A DNA stretch of 64,000 nt from Clonostachys chloroleuca (Eukaryota > Ascomycota > Sordariomycetes > Hypocreales > Bionectriaceae): contig JBANAY010000001.1 in assembly GCA_037952775.1 (NCBI GenBank), positions 2,480,001 through 2,544,000 of the forward strand, in the 5' to 3' direction. Shown piece by piece: positions 10,245 through 23,000 of this stretch (position 1 is its first letter; the number at the start of each line of letters is the position of its first letter). The notes beneath the pieces were generated by a model. It was not told where the DNA came from and made no database searches. It saw only the letters and a program-made list of their open reading frames with translations. A program made the translations under genes and the position numbers.

Positions 10245-12560
10245 GCTTGGCGAATGGGGAGGCCAAGTACAGCCAAACCTTGCACGGGGTTGTTTAGGGA
10301 ATAAGCATTATTTACTAAATCAGGGAGATGTTCGGAAAGAGCTGGTCTTGAGGAGGGCCGTGGGCGCAAAGGGGATCGTCGAGCGGGAAGGGAGGGAGCG
10401 GTTAAGACGTGGTCGTAAGCGAGAGACACAGCTCTTGGAGAATAGCAGGTGGTTCGGGACGGTAATATCGAGAGAGCGGAGCCGAAAAGGTAAAGGTTTC
10501 TCAGCCAGGCCGAGCCAAAAGACGGGCGGCAAAGGTCGTATTCGTCGAACGGCAAGCTGAGGCAGCAAGGGATCGAGTATGCGAGCTGCAAGAGACGCCC
10601 CGGGTGCGTCAGATGGGTTGGGGCGTCGAGAAAAAAGCGAATGGAATGGCGGGCACGGATGGAACGAGAGTGAGCAGGATGGCCAGGCTGGAGATCGATG
10701 GTGTTGTTGTTGGATGGAGGCAAGTTGGGTCGCTGTGGTGGGTATTTGCTGATCGTGATTCCTGGGCCTGGATCTGTACGTACGCGAGCTGACCCCGACA
10801 ATACGGCGGGTTAATGCTGGTAGGTCCTCCACTGGCCTTTGCCCAACTGAGCTCCCCTGGCGGCGATGCTGTAAGCTAGCAACGAGGCACGCTACCGGTG
10901 TCTATGGGCCTTAGTCGACGTAGCGTAGGCACCATAGCCCCAGAGTCAGGCTGCGCTTGATGGATTGACCTCGGCCAGGTGATGGTGGTACGATTGTGAA
11001 TCTAGGTAGGTACTTGCCCAGCAGCAGGTCGCAGGTCTGGGTCACACTTGGCCGGGCACAGACACGGCAGGCAATGCACAAGATACAGGCTAATTACTAA
11101 TGGGACTCAGCCAAGCAACAATAACGGAAAACGTTGGTGCAGGTACATGATGCCTGTGCTCTGGCAGGTACCCTCAAAACACTAACGGAGGCACCGCCAG
11201 CCCGGACGAAGCCACGCAACGCTTGCCAGAGGAAACGTATTTCTTTCATCTTGGATTTCAGCACAGATTTGGCCGAGAAGCCCATTCATTTATGAGCACT
11301 TGCCGCATGAGCCCCGCGGGATCCGCGGGGCCTCTGGAATGTCAGGAGAAGCATGACTCAAACACCCTCAAGAACACTCATCCCATTATGCGCAACTCAG
11401 AGCTCCCACCTACAGAGTACCTGCCAGCAGGGGGCGGCACTGATTGGTGTTGTCATCCCGCCGTACGATGCAGCCCTGCCTCTGCCCTTCGTGTCTCTAT
11501 GCACATAATTAGGTAGTACGAAGGGAGAAAAGCCCGCAGCTTGATACTAGCATCCAAATAGTAGGCAATACATAAACATGAGCTACTCCAAGGGGGCGAG
11601 GGAGATGAAATAAAGGGACCAAGTCGACCAAGTCGAAAGCTATCCGCGCCTACCTGGATGGAATTGGCTAGGTACCGACTATCACAATAGCCCTGGTCAT
11701 CCAAGTGGTATGCGGATGAGCCAATTCCTCTCAGGTACAATGATCTCACACATCAGACTCCATTGCGTATGCGTATACGAAAAATGAGCAGCCATATGGC
11801 AGAACCTAGAGGGGGAGCCAGCTGATGCTGCGCCCCGTAGACGCGATGGTATTTACAGCCCCAGCGAGAAAGTGGGCACCGACCCAGGAACTGTTTGTTT
11901 CGCATCCTTCAAAATCTCAGGAAGCGATAAACCTTCCCTCAGCAAAATCTTGTTTTGAAACCACGGCCCGAAGCCGGCTACAACAGCAAGCACAAACCGC
12001 CTGGGCGCATTCGCTTCTGCGGGACAAACCTACGATCGATTTGCTAGCGGAGTGCCACACAACGATTACACACATGTACATAATCATTAGCTGTGATTCT
12101 TCATTAGCCTCTCAGGATGACGGCACGTCTCATGTTGCTGGGCCCCGGTGCCCCACAAAAGAACAACAGATACGAGAAATGCCAATGCCATGTCTATTCC
12201 GCAGCTTGCCGTTCATTGGACCCTCAGAAATCCAGGCAAATAATTCTCAACCTTTCATTCGTCCGCGGCCCCTCTGTCACAAGGCAGTGCCAACTATTGA
12301 TGCTATTTTAAGCAGATTTCGCTCTTCCCAATATGGACAAACTTGTGAATCCACCATGCAATGTGGGGGCGTTATACATGGTGAGCTCACGTCTGCTTCA
12401 GTCAATCTACCTCAGTCCCGTAAACACAGCTAGGTGTAACCCAGACCCAGAGGCATGCGCATATGCCAATGTGTCATGAACGCATCCGGTGCCAGAAAGA
12501 AGAAGGTGTCAGCGAAGGAAAGGGTGGTAGTTTTTTTCCTTGGCCATGTACGTCATAGCG
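10245..12560. other. 2.3 kb spacer upstream of the SPRAY-like gene
   Basis: No gene supported. The first 550 bases are pyrimidine-rich on the minus strand, as expected for the promoter and leader of the SPRAY-like gene, and hold several overlapping open frames without domain signals. The rest contains only short frames such as 11825-12433, without a family signature. Confidence 0.45.
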
Positions 12561-15356
12561 TCACAGAGTTCCCTTCCCTTTAATATGCGATCGGAGCGTA
12601 TACTCGATCTCTATATCCCCGGTTTGGCCTTCTTTCCATATATCCACTGTCGTCATAAGCCGCCTTTCGACGCTGAGTGATTCATGAGTGTATCGAAATT
12701 CTAGACGTTGATGCTTGACATCGTCGAAGATCAAATTTTTCGCCATGCTAGACTTGAAAGCAGAAGAGGCTTCTACCACTGATAGAAGAGAATGTGTCTC
12801 GTATGCACGTGGTATTCTTTCAAGCGGGAGATTTTTCGACATTGATGAAGTTTTACGCCTACATTGGCGTTTTGAACTTGAAATCCCAGCAGTACCCTCT
12901 CCATTCTCCTGTCTTGGCATTGTTGAGCTAGGCCTCGCCACTGGGACTTCGATCCTTGGTAGCAGCTTGCCTGGCTCCTCTTCAACTGCTTGATGTTGAT
13001 TTAAAGCCGAAATGTAGTATGGGCGAGAGGTGGAGGGCCGAGGGGCGCTGGTATCGTAAACAGAAAGGCTAGGAGAAGCTCCAATGCTATGATCCAAGTT
13101 GTAGTATGGCGAATCAGGAAGAGGTAAGATCGTTCTCGATCCAGGCATGCCTGAACTCGTTTCACGTTGCTCCCTGGTCGATGACATTGTTCCGGAACTC
13201 TCATCTGGATGCAGTACTCGCCTTCGGGTAGCTGTCGGACTTCTTCTAACCCTGGAGGCCAATCGGCGACCCCGTCTCGGACTAGAACTGTGATCAATGC
13301 CTCGATATCTCTCATCTGGAAAGGCGTTGACAAAATCGATTGAAGCTGGGGGCGTGTCCATCGCATTTGATACTTGTCTTAAAGGCGTACTAATCGGAAG
13401 ATGTCCAGGGGGAAGAATGGTTTGAGCATGTCGCGGAGGCTGACTGCGGAACATCGTCTCTGTCCTTGCTATGCCTCGGACTGGATTTAAGTGTTGACGA
13501 GATCCCATTCTCCGGCCAGCAATCGGACTCAATATAGGGGGCGAGTGAACCCCGTTGCCATGATCAAGCCTCGAGTTATCCCCGTTTTCATTATTGAGAA
13601 TATTCAACCTCCCCTCTCGGACTGGTTGCAGGGGCAGTCGGCGATCCCCAATTCGTTCCGAAGACATAGGCTGTGGGGATGGCGGAGCGGTTGATTGGTT
13701 TGTTTCAGTTGCAGTATCGTCAGTAGCAATCTCAAAATCGTACTGATTTGTGGGCTTGAAATATCGACGGATATCTCCCATTAAATGTGCTTGGCCAGGT
13801 AGGGGCGTGGAAGCCTTCGGCTTTCCCTTTGTCGACAGCATTTGTTCGGCAGCAATGGCCTCAGGGGAATCTGAATCATCACTTCATCACTGCTGCTGAC
13901 CTTATCAGTACCGTTGCTCTGGGTGCGATCAAGATTAACTCCAAATCCCGTTCGCATTGGGGCATACGAAGTGGATTCGCCTGTCCCCTCTTGAACATCC
14001 GAGTTGCTTGCCTCCTTGTTAGGTAGAGAACGTCCAATTTGCAGGCTCTCGTTTTGCCTGTTCATCTTGTTGTACATAGAGAGGCTAGGATCCTAGTACA
14101 TGTATCAGCTAGTTAGTTCATGTTGAGTTGTAGTTTTCATGGCTAGCCAGTTACCTTTCCCAGGGGCGAAGTATCCGGCGTAGGATGCTTGCCGACATCT
14201 TGAAGCGTTCCGGAGAAATCAACAACTTGTCTTGATTTATCCTCCGGCTGATGCGCCTCCTGAGCTGACTGCTGATAAGTTCTGCAACAAAGGGTCTCAA
14301 AACATCTCATAACCTTTTCTTCCTCTGCAAAGAGTAGTTCGTCTTTAAGAGGTGTTACATTCACATCGTAACGATCTGGGTCACATTGAATGTTTAGTTG
14401 GATGAACGGAATCGAAACACGGCTTGTGGCGGCGTGGTCACCGCTAGCTTCCGAGAGAAAGGTCTTGACGGTAGAGATGAATCTCAAAGATATCCCACGA
14501 TTGGATGCGATTGGCCTCGAATTGACTGAAAAGAACCTCCCCTTAGCTTTCGCTTTAGTAAGGTCGACTCCTGGCTTTGGTAAAAAGGCCTGCAAGCCCG
14601 TCACAATACCCTCGTCGACATTGAGTTTGTCTCCTGCGTTGGGGAAGTCCCACTTCATCTCAACATAGGTACACTGGTTCAGTAACTCCCCCCAAATATC
14701 TGCATCGCCGCATCTTGCAGCGTGGCTGTACGAGAGGGTGCATAGTCCCATCCATTCATCGAGTCATTGAGGACTTTAAAAGATAGTTTGATATCTGGCC
14801 GAGCGAGGGCGTAAGCTCGAAGTAACTTCTTGATCTTCGATAGCGTCTTCTGGCTCTCCTTGACGGCATAACTTTTCCTGATTGGCATTTTTTCAAACAG
14901 AAATTCGGCCTTGACCGTCGTTCCCACTGGTGCCGGCGTGACCTCCCTCCCCTCCACCCCGCCGACGCCGTGTTTCAAGCGGAGCTGGGAAGCGACAGCA
15001 TCACCACACGCTCGTGTCGTGATTGTAATAGCAGCGATAGAGTTAGCGCTTGCGAGAGCTTGTCCCCTGAAACCCAAGGTCTTTATCCCACGCTTTTGGA
15101 GATCGTCGATTGTCTCCAACTTGCTCGTATGAGATCTCCGACCAAGCGCATCGAAATCAGCTGGCGGGATCCCAAAGCCATTATCGCGGACGAGTATCTT
15201 GTCGACCGTGTTGGGCGAGATTAGAATACTGATATGCGTCGCGCCCGCATCAATTGAGTTTTCCAGGAACTCCTTTGTTAGTGCCAACGGATCCACAATG
15301 TCCAATGACGCACCGAGCTGCCTGGCCGTTGCTGAGGGGAGTTCTACGATGCCCAT
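12561..15356 (-). CDS. MLH2: MutL homologue, MLH2/PMS1-like, two frameshifts
   Basis: DNA mismatch-repair accessory ATPase of the MutL family, closest in style to fungal MLH2 (human PMS1), the non-endonuclease partner of MLH1. Exons 15356-14155 and 14092-12561 are separated by a 62-base intron. GHKL ATPase motifs are clear: I KEFLENSIDAGAT (residues 28-40), II DNGFGIP (58-64), III GFRGQAL (95-101). Motif III has Gln where MutL proteins usually have Glu. The S5-like fold follows (GRFFSVNSRPI, YDVNVTPLKDE). Two single-base losses break the frame: the C6 run at 14688-14693, and near 13870-13885, where the protein should read SSSDE.SDDSDSPEA. Restoring both gives 911 residues, a multiple of three. 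The C-terminal half is Ser/Arg-rich; I recognise neither a dimerisation domain nor the DQHAx2Ex4E endonuclease motif, which fits MLH2 rather than PMS1 or MLH3. Confidence 0.8.
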
Positions 15357-15992
15357 GCTGAGACGAGAACGGAATTCCAGCTACATGGGTCAAAAACAGA
15401 AAGAACAAGCCGGGATCACTGGATGGCATGCCGCTTGTTTCCTGGTGAGGAGAAAGAAAACTACACAAATCGAGGCTGCACATTTTTACCATCTTTCATC
15501 CAAAAATTGCCAGGCAGGAGCCAGCCGAGGGGTGCTCCTGCCATTGTAGATGAAAGACCTCCTTCACCATAGCAAGAGGCAGGTACCAGTCATTAGGTAC
15601 TAAGAGCCAAGAAATGGAAAGAGAAAGCGCGATCCAGAGTGCAATCCGCGCATCGGAGACAGATACATATCTGCTGGTGCATCGTTAGACGGTATCAATG
15701 ACCTGCCAAGAGTCACTTGACACCTTTAATGCTGTCTGTCGTAAGAACCTGTCAGACGGGAGAGTCCCTGCATAAGTGACGTGGGTGCCGACAGGCCACC
15801 TTGCGACCAGAAGCCCCGCTTGACGCAAGCATGCATTTCTAATAATGGTGGGTGTCCCCCACCAGGACCCGAGGACCCCTCCATCCATCCAGATAGCTCG
15901 AAGCTTCCTCCCAAACCATCAATAAGCATCAATTTGTCCCGATTCATCACACCCTCAACCTACGCCTTTCCGCCCTACCCAAGTTCGGAGCC
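15357..15992. promoter_or_regulatory. Divergent promoter, MLH2 / RIB4
   Basis: This is 636 bases between head-to-head genes. No known operator or riboswitch is recognisable. The short frames inside are not supported as genes. Confidence 0.4.
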
Positions 15993-16703
<711 letters not shown>

Positions 16704-17198
16704 AATCAGTCATCTTTTACAAAAAATAGGAAATTGATATCTGCTTGCTCCCTTTCGTGTATACGGTCCGTCCACATCATGGGCATCTTACTCAGAAACA
16801 GAAAAACTATCAGGTACAAGTCGTCGCCCACATGTAGAATCGTCAGAGTCACAAAGCAAAGTACCTTATCCAGATTGTTGTAATTGTCATGCAAAAAACC
16901 TGTTCATGGCACGCCACCACGACATTATTCAATTACCACGTAGAGACAAAATTCTATCCAAGATGCAAAACTATCAAATCCACCAATCCAGTTGTAATAT
17001 CATGGAAGAAAGGGCCAGAAAAGGGCCATGTAAGTGGTGTATATAGATGTGAAGTGAAACAGTCGGTCCCCATCTGTCTGAGGGGGAAATATCCATGCAT
17101 CATTGACAAATTACCCGAGTTTGACCACCAATATTATCCAATTCAGAGAAACTTTTTTGTTTTCACAATGATCGTAGAGAGTTGAAATGCTCAGACCT
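16704..17198. other. Convergent 3' spacer
   Basis: A/T-rich 3' region shared by RIB4 and the low-complexity protein gene. No gene seen. Confidence 0.5.
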
Positions 17199-20069
17199 TT
17201 AGAAGAGGTCCGTGGACCCCTTTTTGAGCCGCCACCTAGATTTCTTCTGCTCCCTCTTTGCCTTCATAGCGGCCCATCCTTCCTCATCATCTTCATCGTC
17301 ACTGTGATTATTACTATTCTTGGCCTCGCTCACTAGCTTCACGGTAGGCACCACCTTTGAGTCATCGGGAGTAGCAAATGATGACAAGGCCGTCGCACCA
17401 GACATAGACTGGGTCCGCTGGTGCATAAAGTTCTGGCCTGACCCTGCCTGTGATACAGGTCGGTAGCGCCCTGGGAGTCCGATATTGCTCCGTTCAGAGG
17501 GTGCGATGGAAGCACTGTATCCAGCGCCAGGTCCCATTCCATTGCCAAAAGCAGGCTGCATGAAAGAGGAGGAGCTAGGCTGGATCATGCTCATTGTACG
17601 CATGCTTGCGTCCATCCTTCGGGGTTGAGTGAGCGGCGGTGATCCACCAAAGGACTGGCCTGACTGGAAGTCGGCGACAGATTGGCTTCCTGCAAACCCT
17701 CCATATGGCTGCTGCTGTCCTGGAGGCGAACCCATCATCTGCTGCATCATTGGAGGAGACATTTGCTGGAGCATTTGGGGGAGCCACCTTGCTGTTGACC
17801 AGCCATCATTTGCATAAACTGCATTTGCATCTGCAAGAACGAGGACATTTGTTGTGACATCTGGAGCTGGGCCTGGTCCTGAACGCTCAACTGATTCGCG
17901 TTCTGTGGCGGTTGCTGCTGGGGTGGCATGCGCATACCACCATTAAACATCAGAGGGTCCATTCCCCCTCCAAAGTGAGCTCTCTGACTTTCCAAGTTGG
18001 GGCTACCACGGCGCATTGCTCGGTTGCGCTCTTCCGTAGCAATAACACCAATAAGGCCTCCAGGATGCATCGGCGGTGACTGTTGAGGAGGCGGCTGTGG
18101 GCTACCAATGCCGAACGACATTGATTCTCGAATAGCAGGCCGGGCAACGCCGGCACCAACAAATGGATCCTGTGGGAGGTTACGAGCAAAAGCTGGGAGA
18201 GTGGAGAAACGTTTGGAAGACTGAGAAGCAGGCTCTCCCACAACAGATGCAGGTCGTCCCGGCTGTAACATGGTCGAGGCCCGGAGGTTAGGGTTAGATC
18301 CGAAGGAGGTGAGGCGACTAGGAGCCCGGCTCTTATGTGGGAACCCGTGCGCTTGAAGGATGGCCAGAGGAACATCCTCGTCCTCGTCCTCGTCGATTGC
18401 ATGTCCAGGTTCAGGTGACGGGGTCTTGTTCGGGGCAAGGTGTGGTGCACTCAGCGACGTGCCGAGAGTCGGGCGGCCTGGAGAAACGGGTGTGGTAGAA
18501 GCAAGCTCACCAGTCGTCTTCATGTTTCTCTGTCGATAAGCTGTCATCTGGGCTTGCTGATTCCTCCTCTGTTTAGCTTGTTGCTTCAACTTATCACTCT
18601 CATCTTCTTCGTCATCGTAGTTGATTGGATCCTCGTCGTCATCATCATCTGCAGGCTCACCATAAGCAGCCTTCTCAAGGCCCTCGCGCTCCTTGTCTCG
18701 CCGATATCTTTCAAATTCTGCAGGTGTCATAACTCGGCTATTCGGGTTATCAGAAGATGCGTTCGCCGGTCGAGGAACTTCCCTGATCATAGTTCTCGAG
18801 AATTGCGACGAGGTACCCGCAAACATATTATCCTCCCTAGAAAAGTCTGATGCCGCTGCTCCTCGGCCAATAACAGTAAAGTCGTCTTCTTCCCGCCCAT
18901 AGCGCTCAACTGCGGCGTGTTCGGGGATTTCGGTTGTCAGGAACTTGCCGGCCGCAACCGAATCAGCGAGGAGTCTAGCATCCTCATCCTCCATCGGAGA
19001 TCCAGGGCTCTTCACAGACCTATATTCGAATGAAGGCTGATGTCGAGGAACGGGTGGTGGCTGGTCGTATTGTGCTGCTTGGGGGGGCTCATCAGAGTCT
19101 CTCTCGACTGGTACGAATTCTGACTGTTCCACGACGGGGGAGCTGAGTCAACCGGGCCCTTTGTGGCTCCGATATCCAATGGGGGAGGCACTGGGCCTGG
19201 CTGTTGAGGGCGCTGCTTCGTGGGTGATGGCGATTTGTTCTGTTTACCATCCATCCGGAGGGTGGCCACGCTAGCCCGCTTGTCGAATTTTGAAAACATG
19301 GAGCCGAAGTCACCACCTAGATCGAAATTGCTCTCCTCCTCCAGCTTGGGTGGAGTAGCTGTGCTGGTTGTCGAGGCCGTCATAGCCCTGGCTCTGCCAT
19401 ACTCGTCCTCGCGTTGGAATGTTGGCAGTGGCGGAACATCCTCCTGCTTGGGAGGGGGTGTGATGTTTACTCTTTATTCCGAAGGACAAGGTTCGTCCTG
19501 CACGATCAAGGAAACTCGAGGTGCTCGATTTGGTAAGTGGTCGTGGCATGGTTTCTTGACCAGCCGGTTTTCGCTTTCCGCCGCGGTCATCCTGATTGTT
19601 GGCCATGTCTGCTGAGGACGGAGCCGTAGACGCATTACTATGCCGTGATGAGTTGTCAGTCGATGTGGCCTTTGTAGTGTTCGACGCTCCGCTTCCGCTG
19701 CCTCGATTAGCACTAGAAACCATCAAAGGTGTTAGGGATCAAGAAACAGGCTAGAGAGGGTACGGATGCATAATGCATACAGGGACCGAGAACAGGCTCC
19801 GAGATTGGGGACGACTCGTGCTATACATACCGATTATTGTTCAAACCAGCAAATATATTATCCTCAACATCCAACTCCGACGGGCTTGGCTTATGCATGG
19901 GGACACCAGAGGTTCTTGCCATTCTGGCGCCCCCATCAAATGCCCGCGGAGGGGGAGAAGGGTGGCGTTCGAGAACACGAAATGACGGGGATTCGGGGGA
20001 TGGTTGAACGGCTGTCAAGTCATCCGCGGTGGATTTCCGCCGGTAAAACGCGGTCGAAAATCTAGGCAT
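17199..20069 (-). CDS. Conserved fungal low-complexity Gln/Pro/Met-rich protein, three frameshifts
   Basis: I do not recognise a function. The minus-strand gene begins MPRFSTAFYRRKS, and a 118-base intron (19713-19830) follows ...DNIFAGLNNNR. Landmarks resembling a family conserved in filamentous ascomycetes are NTTKATSTDNSSRHSNAS, GGDFGSMFSKFDKRASVATL, an acidic stretch (DDDDDEDPINYDDEEDE) next to a basic predicted coil (KLKQQAKQRRNQQAQM), VMTPAEFERYRRDKE, a Gln/Met-rich block, and a basic end EEGWAAMKAKREQKKSRW. Three run-length frameshifts occur on the plus strand: G5 at 19454-19458 (one too many), G7 at 19081-19087 (one too few), and G5 at 17777-17781 (one too few). Undoing them gives 917 residues, a multiple of three. 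The composition suggests a largely disordered scaffold; that is inference. Confidence 0.75.
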
Positions 20070-23000
20070 GTAGAAAGATCACCGTGGACTATTCACAAGT
20101 AGCCACAGCCACTGGTAGCTTCAAGCTGGTTGAGGCGACGAACGGGATAACCCTCTACAGCCCGAGAAAACGAGGGATGCCGGGTCCACGTGAAACCGAA
20201 GGGTAGCAAAGCTATGCGCGGGTTCGGACTCGTCGATCGGCCGCCCAGTCACGAGAAGGATGCACAAGGTGTGACAAAAGATGACTGCATCGCATTGAAA
20301 GAAATGGAGGTCAGCGTCCATAGGAAGCAGCAGGTCAGGTTTATGCCACGAGTCAAAGAGAGAGGGAATTGGGCAGAAAACGGTGAGGAACAGGCTGAGA
20401 TGGAAAGGTCACGCCAGTCCCGTTATGAGAAAGCCCGAATGCTGGGGTGTACTGAGACAGGCGACATGGGCGGTTGCCCAAGTGTCGGGAATGGTTGAGA
20501 AGGACTCACATTAATTTGCACCGATGATGGAATGGCACGCAAAATGCAAGCCACACACACAAGGCTGTGGAGAGTCCAAGCCTGGAGGAGAAGGGGGAGG
20601 CTGAAAGAGAACAGGTGATATTAAAAAGATGGGCAAAGTAGCCAGAGAAGAGAGCAGCCGTATTGGGTGAAGCGAAGGTCTCGAAACGTCAGGCGAGAAA
20701 AGATGGATTTTGCCTGGCGTCGGTGATTATTCTAGTCGGGTCGAGTCGAGGAGGATGGACAAGATCTCGGGATCCGGGCGAGCTGGTGACGGTTCGTCGA
20801 TTGCAAGTCGCTCAGGAGAGGAAAACGGGGGTGGGAAAATACTGTATCGTACAGGAGGCACCGGAGAGGCCAGGCCCGTATCCAATTCCTGATCCCGGTC
20901 GGAAGGACACAAAAATGGGAAAACAAAACAACAAGCGGCTACAACACACGCTGCCGGTCGAGGACAAGGAAATGCGCAACGATGCGGAATTGGCAGATAC
21001 ACAAAGGGCCAGAAGCGAATGTCGAGAGAAAACGAATGGGAGGCGTGAGTTTGCAGGTAAGGACACCACGTAGCGGGAGGAAAGGGAGAGGAGGAGGTGG
21101 ATGGATGCAGTCTGGGTATGGGCAGGGGTTGCTGCAGGCAAGTGGGCAGAATGGAGCTCCATGTCTCTGAACTCTGACGCTGCCGCCGGTAGGCCTGGCG
21201 ACCTTCCCAGCACTAACTACGGCACCTGGTGCACCTCCATAATAATCGAGCCAGGCGAGACCTTGCCTGTCTGTCAGTCTGTCGGCCAGTGATGTGATTC
21301 AGACCTGCCTTGCCGGCGACCTGGTTGAGGTAGCATTGAATACCTGACGTGCTGATACCACCTACGGGAAGGTTGGGCGGGCAAGTACTATGTACCTCCT
21401 CCGGCCGACAGGTACAGCTACATCCATTTGCAGCAGCATGGCCGTGGAGGCCATGGATGGCACGGAACCGCCGCAAATGATGCACCACACTCCACCCTCA
21501 ACTCGTACCCAAATCGACACAGCTAACAGCGGGCGAGCGTTGCTGGAGGGCAGATCTCGTAAAAGATGGGGCCGAACCATCGCAGCAATTCTCTCTTGGT
21601 GACAACCACATCGAGCGAGCCATGCACTGGGGTTTCCACTACCTACGCTACGTGCGCTACCACCGTCAATGCAGCACCTGCTTGGTTTTTTGACATGCAG
21701 CCATCTCCGCAACCCAGGCCATATGGCAGTAGAGATCAGAAATCCAAATAAACAACAATACGCGTGCTGGACTAAGCACGGTGGAACGAGAGCCCAATAC
21801 TTATCCAGGCTAGTTGCTAGCAGAGACCTACTTAAGCGCGTGCTCCTAGACCGCCCAGGTAATCATAACGAGCCGCCGCTCATCAACTCGGCAATAAGCT
21901 GAGAGCAGCGCTACCTCCAAAGCTCATCATAGCTTGACCGCAGGGTTCCAGCCTCACGCGCGTGTGCAGCGCACCACGATGATTGGACTTTGAAGCTCGG
22001 GAATGTCTCTGGGTGTGGCCGCCTGAGGCGAGCCTAATTGCCGCCACATGCAAGTTTTGGCGATACCTGCCCTACCCGGTCAAAGGCACCTGCAGGTTTG
22101 CAACAGCCTTGGGGGTTATTGCTCTTAGCATTTGAGCAACACGTCAACGGCTTGTTATAGTCTCGCCCTCATTGATGACAAGTTACTGCCAGGTCTCCCT
22201 CCCTACAGCCATCGAAAGTCTCACGCCTTCTGAGCATACCAGCAGGTAATTAGTATTGCCGATGTCACCTCGACGATTCAACCGGCTGCTTCTTATAGAC
22301 TACCGTCCTTTTTTCTGGTTCACCACCACCCCCTGGCAGGTGGTGCGTAGTTACTCACATGCTCTTTCGATACATGCGCCTAACAATCCTCACCACCACC
22401 TCCTTGGTTTGTTGTCCAAAGCAGCTCACCTCAGCGCTCCAGCCACGGCTGCCAATTAATCACACTGTATGAATTCATATCGCCGCCAGCTTGCCGCCGA
22501 TCGCCTCATACAGGTAACAGACGAAGCAAGACATGCCGCCATTCATCACTAGCGCCAGTCAAAGCGAGCGTCTGACTGTTACTGAACATGCGAGGCTGGC
22601 CACAGCCACCCGTGCCTCCATGTTTTTGCGAGCACAGAATAGGAACGGTACACATCATCGGGTAGGTAGGCACGGCATTGCAATTTAACTGATCAGCCCA
22701 AGAAACACTGAGCTCGCCCGCACTAAAATATCCAATATCCAGGAGACTTGGCAGCGCGTTCAGGCGCCCAGGGGTCCAGCGCATGTGCTGCTAACCCGCT
22801 ACGTGGTAGGCATTGGCAGCCATCATCCTAGCTTGACCCTGAACGATATGTGGAAGCTGGTTCAGCTGGATCCGAGCGTGGGCAGTGGATCGAAGCGGGG
22901 ACGCCCGGGGATCCGGACCCCAAAGAAGCTTCAAATATGAGCTTGGCACGTTGCTATCGTGTCGCTAGCCCGTGTCGTACCTGGCGGCCTTGCCTGCTGT

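Noticed and set aside
10115..10832. Two overlapping minus-strand frames upstream of the SPRAY-like gene
   Set aside because: Pro/Ser/Arg-rich translations of a pyrimidine-rich leader, without family signature; at most promoter or leader.
11825..12433. 202-residue plus-strand frame
   Set aside because: Composition looks random, with no TATA or start context and no similarity recognised.
14680..14700. Programmed ribosomal frameshifting in MLH2 and the other broken genes
   Set aside because: The sites lack a common slippery heptamer and downstream structure, and fungal orthologues are not known to need it.
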